From positions 1-5,952 of the forward strand of contig CACYDZ010000151.1 in NCBI GenBank assembly GCA_902773265.1: DNA of 5,952 bases, in the 5' to 3' direction. The stretch is from an uncultured Ruminococcus sp. Its GTDB lineage: Bacteria > Bacillota > Clostridia > Oscillospirales > Acutalibacteraceae. A model generated the notes under the pieces. The model saw only the letters and a program-made list of their open reading frames with translations. It was not told the origin of the DNA and did not search any database. Position numbers and translations under genes: made by a program. Shown here piece by piece: positions 1-5,193 of this stretch; position 1 is the stretch's first letter, and the number at the start of each line of letters is the position of its first letter.

Positions 1-170
1 AAATTTGCTTACGCAAATTTTGGATTTTCTTGGGGAGTTTAAGGGCGTTGCCCTTAAAAATCCCACAAGGGGTTTCACCCCTTGACCTCACGAACTTTTT
101 GAAAAAAGTTCGACAAAAACTTTTATGGTTCACTTCGGTCACGATAACAGAATTAAGTTAATGACATTGT
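1..170 (+). repeat. Modular palindromic intergenic repeat, copy A (near full length)
   Basis: The copy consists of four self-complementary blocks and a conserved tail. The first block is AAATTTGC-TTAC-GCAAATTT at 1-20. The second is TTTAAGGGC-GTT-GCCCTTAAA at 38-58, and the third is CAAGGGG-TTTCA-CCCCTTG at 66-84. The fourth is a CGAACTTTTT/AAAAAGTTCG hairpin at 91-112. The unstructured tail runs 113-170 and contains GTTCACTTCGGTCACGATAA. The same blocks in the same order are present inverted at 4939-5111, where the tail matches with about two differences in 58 bases. The copy lies just downstream of the hisS stop codon and may extend past the left edge. No ORF or transposase is associated with it. 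Confidence 0.85.
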
Positions 171-194
171 TTTTAAAAGCAGTAACTCTTAAAC

Positions 195-1502
195 TCAAAT
201 TTCTATGTCACCGAACATATCCATCTGATAGCTGATGAACTTATCCAGAAATTCTTCTGCAAAATTCTCACCTATGGAAACCTGTACTTTTTCACCTGTC
301 TTCATATTCTTTAACAAAGCCGTATTGCTGTCCACTTCATCGTCACCAATGACTATACTGAATTTTGCCCCGATTTTGTCGGCATACTTCATCTGAGCCC
401 TTAAACTTCTGCCGACAATATCACATTCGGCATATAATGATGACTGTCTTATCTGACTGACCATGTTAAAGGATTTTATTTTTGCTTTTTCCCCTATGCT
501 GGCAATATATAAATCACAGGTTTCAGGTTCTTCGATTTCAATTTTCTGTTCGTCCATCAAAGCAATCAGTCTTTCCATACCAAGACCGAACCCTAATGAC
601 GGTGTAGGCTGTCCCCCCAATTCTTCCACAAGACCGTCATAACGACCGCCTCCGCATACCGTACCTTGTGACCCTAAACTTGTTGTGACAAATTCAAAAA
701 CAGTTTTTGTGTAATAATCCAGTCCACGCACAATTTTAGGATTGATAACATAATGAATATTTGCACTGTCAAGATAAGATTTTACTGTTGCGAAATGTTC
801 TTTACAATCTTCGCAAAGATAATCCAGCACAACAGGAGCGTTTTTGGCAATTTCAGAACATATCGGACTTTTACAGTCTAAAATTCTCATGGGGTTTTTA
901 TCCAGTCGAGAAAGACAGGTATCACAAAGTTCCTCTTTATGACTTTCAAAATATTCCCTGAGTGCTTTCTGATATTCTGCACGGCATTTCGGACAACCTA
1001 TGGAATTTAATTCCAGCTGTAAATCTTTAATACCAAGTCTTTCAAAAAGGCTGTGTGCCAGCATAATAATTTCAGCGTCCGCCATAGGGTCAGATGTACC
1101 AAAAACTTCTATACCGAACTGGTGAAATTCACGATAGCGGTTAGCCTGTTTTTTTTCATAGCGATAGCATGAAGTAATATAAAAGGTCTTTACAGGCAAG
1201 CCATCGTTATACAAAGCGTTTTCCAGCAGAGACCTTACCGCACCCGCCGTACCTTCAGGACGCAGAGTAATCGATGTTCCGCCTTTGGTATCGAATGTGT
1301 ACATTTCTTTCTGTACGACATCAGTAGTATCACCCACGCCACGCTGAAAAAGTTCAGTGTGTTCAAACACAGGTGTACGGATTTCTTTAAAACCGTAAGT
1401 CGTGGCGTGTTCCCTCATCAGGTGTTCGATAAACTGCCACTTATAGCTGTCTTTAGGTAATACATCTTGTGTACCGTATACTTTTTTGGTAATCAAAGCC
1501 AT
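195..1502 (-). CDS. hisS: Histidyl-tRNA synthetase (class II)
   Basis: This cytoplasmic enzyme activates histidine with ATP and loads it onto tRNA-His. The 435-residue product has the normal HisRS length and all class II marks. A motif 1 region lies near residues 41-52, followed by TLRPEGTA (79-86) and the motif 2 stretch with RYREFHQFG (122-130). The histidine-specific RGLDYYT is at 259-265, and motif 3 GFGLGMERL at 304-312. A C-terminal anticodon-binding domain runs from about 328 to the end. The insertion domain carries paired cysteines (170/173, 193/196, 210/215, 230/233), a pattern seen in some Firmicute HisRS and suggestive of metal binding. The ATG at 1502 is chosen because GGAGG lies 10 bases upstream and MALITKKVYGTQD is the usual N-terminus. 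An in-frame ATG at 1610 would add 36 residues encoded partly by a repeat. The aspS gene, a common neighbour of hisS, is not present. The likely promoter is far upstream at 1866-1894. Confidence 0.97.
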   Translation of the reverse strand: MALITKKVYGTQDVLPKDSYKWQFIEHLMREHATTYGFKEIRTPVFEHTELFQRGVGDTTDVVQKEMYTFDTKGGTSITLRPEGTAGAVRSLLENALYNDGLPVKTFYITSCYRYEKKQANRYREFHQFGIEVFGTSDPMADAEIIMLAHSLFERLGIKDLQLELNSIGCPKCRAEYQKALREYFESHKEELCDTCLSRLDKNPMRILDCKSPICSEIAKNAPVVLDYLCEDCKEHFATVKSYLDSANIHYVINPKIVRGLDYYTKTVFEFVTTSLGSQGTVCGGGRYDGLVEELGGQPTPSLGFGLGMERLIALMDEQKIEIEEPETCDLYIASIGEKAKIKSFNMVSQIRQSSLYAECDIVGRSLRAQMKYADKIGAKFSIVIGDDEVDSNTALLKNMKTGEKVQVSIGENFAEEFLDKFISYQMDMFGDIEI

Positions 1503-1512
1503 TTTCTCATAA

Positions 1513-1517
1513 CCTCC
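1513..1517 (-). promoter_or_regulatory. Ribosome binding site of hisS
   Basis: On the minus strand, GGAGG sits within AACGGAGGTT, 10 bases before the ATG at 1502. It decides the start in favour of the 435-residue form over the longer frame that begins inside repeat sequence. Confidence 0.85.
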
Positions 1518-1536
1518 GTTTTTTCGTTTAAGGGTT

Positions 1537-1574
1537 GCCACTCTTTTGAAAAAAGTGAAAGACATAGTCTTTTT
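1537..1574 (-). repeat. 38-bp repeat, copy 1 (hisS leader)
   Basis: Read on the minus strand, this 38-base block contains GACTATGTCTTT followed by an ACTTTTTTC/AAAAGAGT near-palindrome and GGC. The block at 5194-5231 on the plus strand matches it at 35 of 38 positions. It lies in the leader of hisS, between the repeat array and the ribosome binding site. Its core (ACTTTTTTCAAAA) resembles the CGAAC hairpin block of the larger repeat, so the two families may be related. Confidence 0.75.
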
Positions 1575-1616
1575 CGACAAAGAAAACCGCTCGCAGCGAT
1601 TTTGGGTCAACGCTTT

Positions 1617-1638
1617 CAGCTTTGCTAAGTGTAAGCTG
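1617..1638. other. Small inverted repeat in the hisS leader
   Basis: CAGCTT and AAGCTG are separated by 10 bases, giving a 6-bp stem. A second small hairpin, CGCT-CGC-AGCG, lies at 1589-1599. Both would be part of the hisS leader transcript if the promoter at 1866-1894 is used. No T-box consensus accompanies them. Function is unknown and the stems are short enough to be chance. Confidence 0.35.
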
Positions 1639-1646
1639 TGACAACT

Positions 1647-1801
1647 AAAAGTTTTTGTCGAACTTTTTTCAAAAAGTTCGTGGGGTCAAGGGGCAACGCC
1701 CCTTGTGAGATTTTAAAGGGCAAAGCCCTTTAATCGGAAAAATCCCAATGGGGTCAAGGGGCAACGCCCCTTGTAGGATTTTTAAGGGCAACGCCCTTAA
1801 A
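1647..1801 (-). repeat. Modular palindromic repeat, copy B (internally duplicated)
   Basis: Oriented opposite to copy A, this copy has a CGAACTTTTT/AAAAAGTTCG hairpin at 1659-1680, then CAAGGGGC-AAC-GCCCCTTG at 1687-1705 and TTAAAGGGC-AAA-GCCCTTTAA at 1713-1733. The last two blocks then occur a second time as CAAGGGGC-AAC-GCCCCTTG at 1755-1773 and TTTAAGGGC-AAC-GCCCTTAAA at 1781-1801. Only the first bases of the tail (AAAAGTTTTTGT, 1647-1658) are kept, and the AAATTTGC end block is missing. It fills most of the mgsA-hisS gap. Confidence 0.85.
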
Positions 1802-1825
1802 CAGATAAAAAATTCAGACAAAAAC

Positions 1826-1854
1826 AGGGGGATAGGCTGTAAAGTCTACCCCCT
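1826..1854 (-). terminator. Intrinsic terminator-like hairpin downstream of the mgsA-like gene
   Basis: On the minus strand AGGGGG-TAG pairs with CTA-T-CCCCCT, with one bulged base, and is followed by TGTTTTTG. It lies 60 bases past the mgsA-like stop codon and can end the minD-mgsA transcript. It also sits only about 5 bases downstream of the predicted start of a promoter at 1866-1894, so it could instead act as an attenuator in the hisS leader. Confidence 0.65.
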
Positions 1855-1865
1855 ATCATCATTCT

Positions 1866-1894
1866 ATTTTACTACAATATTGCCAAACTGACAA
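1866..1894 (-). promoter_or_regulatory. Putative sigma-A promoter reading toward hisS
   Basis: On the minus strand TTGTCA (1889-1894) and TAAAAT (1866-1871) are separated by exactly 17 bases, five of six consensus matches each. The predicted start is near 1859, giving hisS a leader of about 350 bases that runs through the hairpin at 1826-1854 and repeat copy B. A perfect TATAAT at 1899-1904 just upstream has no good -35 box. Confidence 0.55.
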
Positions 1895-1913
1895 GAGTAT
1901 TATACGACAAGTT

Positions 1914-2309
1914 TTATCTGACGACATCTCTCCAGTCAAGGTCACCCCTGCCAAGACCCTGAACAAGCACTTCTGCCGTAGCAATATTGGTAGCAACAGG
2001 TATGTTGTACATATCGCAAAGTCTTAACAAATTGATATCATTGGGTTCATTCGGTTTAGGATTTAAAGGGTTGCGGAATAATAACAACATATCAATTTCA
2101 TTAAGAGAAATTCTGGAAGCAATCTGTTCTCCGCCTCCCTGCGACCCACTGAGAAATTTTTCAATCTGTAATCCTGTTGCCTCCGAAACCAGTCTGCCTG
2201 TTGTCCCTGTAGCACACAATTCGTATTTACTGAGAATACCACAGTAAGCTATACAAAATTGTACCATCAATTCTTTCTTTTCATCGTGAGCTATCAAAGC
2301 AATTTTCAC
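1914..2309 (-). CDS. Methylglyoxal synthase family protein with altered active site
   Basis: The 131-residue product aligns without gaps to MgsA, which converts dihydroxyacetone phosphate to methylglyoxal and phosphate. Its length is close to the B. subtilis protein. Retained signatures are IAHD (6-9), the phosphate-binding ATGTTG (33-38), LSG (53-55), IPVATN (103-108) and the C-terminal GDLDWRD. Four positions matching E. coli catalytic-site residues differ: Asp71 is Gly60, Asp91 is Asn80, His98 is Asn87 and Asp101 is Asn90. The codons were checked directly. In E. coli Asp71 is the catalytic base and Asp101 and His98 take part in the chemistry, so normal activity is doubtful; a phosphate-ligand sensor or pseudoenzyme is more plausible. 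Translation starts at a GTG (2307-2309) with GAGGGA five bases upstream. It lies 37 bp after the minD-like gene, probably in one transcript. Family assignment is firm; function is not. Confidence 0.9.
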   Translation of the reverse strand: MKIALIAHDEKKELMVQFCIAYCGILSKYELCATGTTGRLVSEATGLQIEKFLSGSQGGGEQIASRISLNEIDMLLLFRNPLNPKPNEPNDINLLRLCDMYNIPVATNIATAEVLVQGLGRGDLDWRDVVR

Positions 2310-2314
2310 AATAA

Positions 2315-2320
2315 TCCCTC
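2315..2320 (-). promoter_or_regulatory. Ribosome binding site for the GTG start of the mgsA-like gene
   Basis: On the minus strand AGGAAAGAGGGATTATT precedes the GTG. GAGGGA lies 5 bases before the start. No ATG gives the family-typical N-terminus MKIALIAHD, so GTG is the start. Confidence 0.65.
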
Positions 2321-2346
2321 TTTCCTGGAATAAAAAAATAAAATTG

Positions 2347-3084
2347 TCAACAAATCAACAACGGGGTATTTTCGCCGTCAATTCTGCAAGCTGTTCTTCT
2401 TACACATTCCACTGCCGAAACGCCTCTCACGGATTGTACGGCACTCCGTAGCGAACGAAATGTCTTTTTATCGTCAGCGATAATTCCTATAAGTTGTATA
2501 CCTGTTTCATCAATAATACTGTCAAGGTCAGGGTAATCAGAATTTTTTCTGAACTCCTTTTTTGAAAATTTATTGATGACAAGTCTTATATTATTTTTGT
2601 GAAGGTCATACAGTTTTCTGCGAACACTCACACAGCACCGTACACTCACTGTTTCTGCATTTGCCACAACCAGACACATATCTGCATTGTATACGGCACT
2701 TTCCATTGCTTTGCCAATTCCTGACGGTGCATCAAGTATGATATAGTCAAATTGGTCACGGATGCTGTCTGTAAAGTGTTTCATCTCTTCTTTGCTGACA
2801 AGGTCATCAGGATTTTGCGGTGCCGAAATCAGAAACAGTCCCTCACAGAACTCACACGGATAGATAATCTTCTCCTGTGTACAGTTGCCCTTGATAACAT
2901 CAGAAATATCAAACACAAGATTTCTGTCAATTTCCATCAGAATATCCAACGCACGCATACCGCAGTCACAGTCTATCAGCAACACACGATATCCCTTTCC
3001 GGCAAGCACTATTCCCAAAGCCACACAAAGCGTGGATTTTCCTGTACCACCTTTCCCCGAAACCAATGCAACAATCTTACCCAT
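2347..3084 (-). CDS. MinD/ParA-type ATPase, short and cysteine-rich
   Basis: This 245-residue P-loop ATPase belongs to the deviant Walker A (MinD/ParA) superfamily. It shows the deviant Walker A GKGGTGKST (10-18) with signature Lys11, a Walker A' IDCDCGMRALD (37-47) with Asp38 and Asp40, Walker B YIILDAPSG (114-122), the VINKF nucleotide-base segment (169-173) and IIDETGIQLIGIIADD (190-205). The closest family match by eye is MinD, the septum-placement ATPase. It is about 25 residues shorter than E. coli or B. subtilis MinD and ends in NTPLLIC, not in the amphipathic membrane-targeting helix. It has 12 cysteines, including CDC inside Walker A' and CEFC at 77-80. No minC or minE is visible. 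The ATG at 3084 has GGAAAGGG upstream; an in-frame ATG at 3195 would place the promoter inside the coding region. It may be a MinD variant or another ParA-like partitioning ATPase. Confidence 0.88.
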   Translation of the reverse strand: MGKIVALVSGKGGTGKSTLCVALGIVLAGKGYRVLLIDCDCGMRALDILMEIDRNLVFDISDVIKGNCTQEKIIYPCEFCEGLFLISAPQNPDDLVSKEEMKHFTDSIRDQFDYIILDAPSGIGKAMESAVYNADMCLVVANAETVSVRCCVSVRRKLYDLHKNNIRLVINKFSKKEFRKNSDYPDLDSIIDETGIQLIGIIADDKKTFRSLRSAVQSVRGVSAVECVRRTACRIDGENTPLLIC

Positions 3085-3089
3085 ATATT

Positions 3090-3097
3090 CCCTTTCC
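3090..3097 (-). promoter_or_regulatory. Ribosome binding site of the minD-like gene
   Basis: On the minus strand GGAAAGGG lies 5 bases before the ATG at 3084, which fixes the start directly before the P-loop strand (MGKIVALVSGKGG). Confidence 0.65.
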
Positions 3098-3133
3098 AAA
3101 ATAACATTTTCGTCTGAAGACTTCTTATCCTTT

Positions 3134-3162
3134 ATTTTAACAGGAAAGTTCATATAAGTCAA
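3134..3162 (-). promoter_or_regulatory. Putative sigma-A promoter of the minD-mgsA transcript
   Basis: On the minus strand TTGACT (3157-3162) is followed after exactly 17 bases by TAAAAT (3134-3139). The predicted start near 3127 gives a leader of about 43 bases before the ATG at 3084. No equally good promoter was found between minD and the mgsA-like gene, which supports one transcript. Confidence 0.6.
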
Positions 3163-3195
3163 ACTCTTTTTTTCTGTTTTTTGAGTAAATTGCAC

Positions 3196-3524
3196 ATTTT
3201 TACCTATGAAATTATTAACAAACTTATCTCCGTATTTTTGTTCACATTGTTACTATATGCTTTTTGTGGCAATAAACAACATAAAACAGAAATAGACAAA
3301 TTATTTTCAATAAAATTCCTCTTTTCCTTTCTCCTGGAAAAAATTGTTAAAATTATATCTTGTTTCGACAGTAAAATGTTTTTTCATTCCACTATAAAAT
3401 TCCTCTTTCTTCCGTTTTGTTTCAGAAAAAAAGTCAAATTTGTTTTTTGTTAATAAATATCTATGCTTTTTTTGTTGTTAAGTCACAAAAATAACAAAAA
3501 TGTAACTAAATTAAAAACAAGATA
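3196..3524. other. AT-rich divergent intergenic region without a convincing gene
   Basis: This stretch separates the minD promoter from that of the secreted protein. It is strongly AT-rich and has many T- and A-runs. TAAAATTCCTCTTT occurs twice as a direct repeat (3311-3324 and 3394-3407). A weak inverted repeat, AGTCAC-N15-GTAACT, lies at 3481-3507, 17 bases before the -35 box of the secreted-protein gene, and could be an operator. A short hydrophobic open frame (3181-3453, plus) has no ribosome site and the composition expected of AT-rich noise. Confidence 0.5.
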
Positions 3525-3554
3525 TTGACTTTTATTTTACTGTTGGTGTATAAT
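3525..3554 (+). promoter_or_regulatory. Sigma-A promoter of the secreted-protein gene
   Basis: TTGACT (3525-3530) and a perfect TATAAT (3549-3554) are separated by 18 bases. The predicted start is near 3561, giving a leader of about 58 bases. The leader opens with a small hairpin, CTGAAG-CGTAAA-CTTCGG (3562-3579), which could stabilise the 5' end of the mRNA. AGGGAGGA follows at 3603-3610. Confidence 0.8.
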
Positions 3555-3602
3555 AGCGTTACTGAAGCGTAAACTTCGGACAAATATTTACTTATCTTTT
3601 AT

Positions 3603-3610
3603 AGGGAGGA
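3603..3610 (+). promoter_or_regulatory. Strong ribosome binding site of the secreted-protein gene
   Basis: AGGGAGGA lies 8 bases before the ATG at 3619. The near-consensus promoter and ribosome site together suggest high expression. Confidence 0.85.
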
Positions 3611-3618
3611 AAAATCCA

Positions 3619-4824
3619 ATGAAAAAATTAACCGGTGTGTTGCTTTCAGGTTTGATGGCAACATCAATGTGTGCAAGTGCAGCCATTTCCGCTTCCGCAG
3701 ATGTTACAGAACTTCCCGCTGACTGGAATCCTGCTGACTGGAGTTATACAATAGTCGGTGATGCTGGTCTTCTCGGTGACAGTGCATGGCAGCCCGAAAA
3801 TGATGACTTCAACATGAGTTACGATGAAGCTGCAGGCGTTTGGTACATCAACCTTAACGGCGTTGCTAACAAGGGCGACAAATTCTACTATGGTGCTCAG
3901 TACAAAGTTGTTGTAAGAGGCTGGGACGCTTCCAATCCTTGGGAGTTCTCATTCAACGAAAACGGTGTTGCTTACGGTATTGACTCCAACTCAATCGTTG
4001 ATTTCGGCGAAGAAGCTGAAGAAGCTGATGTTGTTACCATTATGTTTGACGGTTACAAGACATCCAGCCGTATTGACAACCCTTATACAGTAGGTACACC
4101 TTCTCCTATCGATGGCGACCATACATATTTCGCAGTAGGTGACGCTAACCTCTTTGACCCCGCTTGGACACCTAACGACCCTAAATTCCAGATGACACAG
4201 GGTGAAGATGGTGTTTACAGTGTTGTTATTCCTGTAACAGAAGAACAGTGGGACAGTCCTTTTGAGTACAAAGTTGCACAGGACGGTACTTGGGCAATTT
4301 CTTTCAACGATGAAGGAAACTATGAAGACGGTGCTCCTAACGGTTTAGGTTTTATTGATGTAAATTCTGAAGCAATAAAGATTACTTTTGACCCTGCTAC
4401 ACTCAAAGCCGGCTTTGAATGTGTTGCTAAGACAGAAGTTCCTACAGAAGAAGAAACAGATGCTCCCACAGATGCTCCTACAGAAGAAGTAACAGACGCT
4501 CCTACAGATGAGCCCACAGGCGAAGCTCCCTCAGAAGAAACTCCTACAGAAGTAGCTTCCTCCGATGCAACAGAAGATGCTTCCAGCACAACTAACCCTA
4601 CATCTGACGCTACAGATTCCACAGCTGCTCCTACAGGTGGTTCTACCAACGCAACAGGTACTGCTGGTGGCAACACAACAGGCGGTTCTACATCTTCAGG
4701 TACAACTTCATCTGCTACAGGTAAAGTTGCTACAGGTGACAGTGCAGCAGTTGCTGGACTTCTTGCAGTAGTAATGCTTGCAGGTGGTGCAGTAGTAGTT
4801 GCAAGAAAAAGAATTTCTGAATAA
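3619..4824 (+). CDS. Secreted, probably surface-anchored protein with two carbohydrate-binding-like modules
   Basis: The 401-residue product starts with a signal peptide: MKKL, a hydrophobic core, and a probable cut after ASA at residue 27. Two related beta-rich modules follow. Module 1 (about 41-152) and module 2 (about 168-270) share the pattern VGDA-x-L-x-W-P-x-F-x-M-x-GVxY, then YKV, a Trp, SFN(E/D)xG and a closing ITF/IMF strand. The layout resembles starch-binding modules of the SusE/F or pullulanase X25 type found in gut amylolytic bacteria. That reading is by eye and starch is only a suggestion. Residues 272-369 form a low-complexity linker rich in Thr, Pro, Glu and Asp, later Gly, Ser and Thr. 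The end has ATGDS, a hydrophobic segment (375-394) and ARKRISE. This resembles a wall-sorting signal, but with VATGD in place of LPxTG. There is no enzyme domain or dockerin. The gene is monocistronic, with its own promoter and terminator. Confidence 0.88.
   Translation: MKKLTGVLLSGLMATSMCASAAISASADVTELPADWNPADWSYTIVGDAGLLGDSAWQPENDDFNMSYDEAAGVWYINLNGVANKGDKFYYGAQYKVVVRGWDASNPWEFSFNENGVAYGIDSNSIVDFGEEAEEADVVTIMFDGYKTSSRIDNPYTVGTPSPIDGDHTYFAVGDANLFDPAWTPNDPKFQMTQGEDGVYSVVIPVTEEQWDSPFEYKVAQDGTWAISFNDEGNYEDGAPNGLGFIDVNSEAIKITFDPATLKAGFECVAKTEVPTEEETDAPTDAPTEEVTDAPTDEPTGEAPSEETPTEVASSDATEDASSTTNPTSDATDSTAAPTGGSTNATGTAGGNTTGGSTSSGTTSSATGKVATGDSAAVAGLLAVVMLAGGAVVVARKRISE
4441..4551 (+). repeat. Degenerate tandem repeats coding the Thr/Pro-rich linker
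   Basis: Inside the secreted-protein gene, units such as GATGCTCCTACAGA and CCTACAGAAGAAG recur and code for TDAPTDAPTEE-type repeats (residues 275-311). Third-position differences among units show they are not freshly duplicated. Linkers of this kind can change length by slippage. Confidence 0.75.
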
Positions 4825-4850
4825 TTATTAGTATTATCCATTTGCTTTTC

Positions 4851-4880
4851 AGGTCACTCACTTTGTGGGTGACCTTTTTT
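4851..4880 (+). terminator. Intrinsic terminator of the secreted-protein gene
   Basis: AGGTCACTCAC and GTGGGTGACCT form a long stem with one T-G wobble around a TTT loop, directly followed by a T-run ending at 4880. It starts 26 bases after the stop codon. Confidence 0.92.
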
Positions 4881-4895
4881 CGGACAAACTTTCCA

Positions 4896-4928
4896 TTAAA
4901 GGAGCGTTGCCTTTTAAAATCCTACAAG
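4896..4928 (+). repeat. Degenerate fragment of the palindromic repeat, copy E
   Basis: This fragment contains TTAAAGGAGC-GTT-GCCTTTTAA and ATCCTACAAG. It matches positions 39-69 of copy A in the same orientation, but with substitutions and an unpaired base that weaken the stem. It lies between the terminator at 4851-4880 and copy C. Confidence 0.6.
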
Positions 4929-4938
4929 TTTTTTTCCC

Positions 4939-5111
4939 CCAATATCATTAACTTCATTCTGTTATCGTGACCGAAGTGAACCATAAAAGTTTTTGTCAAC
5001 TTTTTTCAAAAAGTTGTGGGGTTAAGGGGCAAAGCCCCTTAACGGGATTTTAAAGGGCGGTAGCCCTTTAATCGGCTAAAAACGCAAACAAAATTTGCGT
5101 AAGTAAATTTT
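4939..5111 (-). repeat. Modular palindromic repeat, copy C (near full length, inverted)
   Basis: In opposite orientation to copy A, the order is: the conserved tail 4939-4996 (38 identical bases at 4959-4996), CAACTTTTT/AAAAAGTTG at 4997-5016, TTAAGGGGC-AAA-GCCCCTTAA at 5022-5042, TTAAAGGGC-GGTA-GCCCTTTAA at 5050-5071, and AAATTTGC-GTAA-GTAAATTT at 5091-5110. Stem changes relative to copies A and B are paired on both arms. Confidence 0.87.
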
Positions 5112-5160
5112 GACATAATTCCTCAAAGTAAGATTCCTCACTGCATTCACAATGATACTC

Positions 5161-5178
5161 TTAAGTTACTGACATTGG
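5161..5178 (+). repeat. Extra copy of the repeat's outer tail
   Basis: TTAAGTTACTGACATTGG matches TTAAGTTAATGACATTGT at 153-170 with two differences and in the same direction. It is an isolated piece of the outer end of the large repeat, placed between copy C and the 38-bp repeat. Confidence 0.6.
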
Positions 5179-5193
5179 ATTTTCCCCTCCCAT

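Noticed and set aside
195..1610. Longer 471-residue HisS starting at the ATG at 1610
   Set aside because: The extra 36 residues are encoded partly by a dispersed repeat, have no family similarity, and the ATG at 1502 has a proper GGAGG.
1659..1801. CRISPR-like array, because hairpin units recur
   Set aside because: The recurring units are adjacent palindromes with no unique spacers of constant length, and the same blocks occur singly at other sites.
1503..1860. T-box riboswitch upstream of hisS
   Set aside because: The conserved AGGGTGG-ACCGCG T-box sequence is absent, and the hairpins in this region are accounted for by dispersed repeats found elsewhere in the window.
2322..2350. Separate promoter for the mgsA-like gene, based on TTGACA at 2345-2350
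   Set aside because: No -10-like sequence lies 16-18 bases downstream; that position holds CAGGAA, part of the ribosome site region.
3181..3453. Short hydrophobic plus-strand open frame
   Set aside because: It has no ribosome binding site, overlaps the minD promoter on the opposite strand, and its Phe/Leu/Lys-rich content is what AT-rich DNA gives by chance.
3664..3675. Lipobox around Cys18 of the secreted protein
   Set aside because: The sequence before the cysteine is TSM, with Met at -1, which does not fit a lipobox; ASA at residues 25-27 is a good type I cleavage site.
4320..4841. Long minus-strand open frame opposite the secreted-protein gene
   Set aside because: It is the antisense shadow of the repetitive linker codons, is low-complexity Val/Ser/Ala, lacks a ribosome site and crosses part of a well-supported gene.
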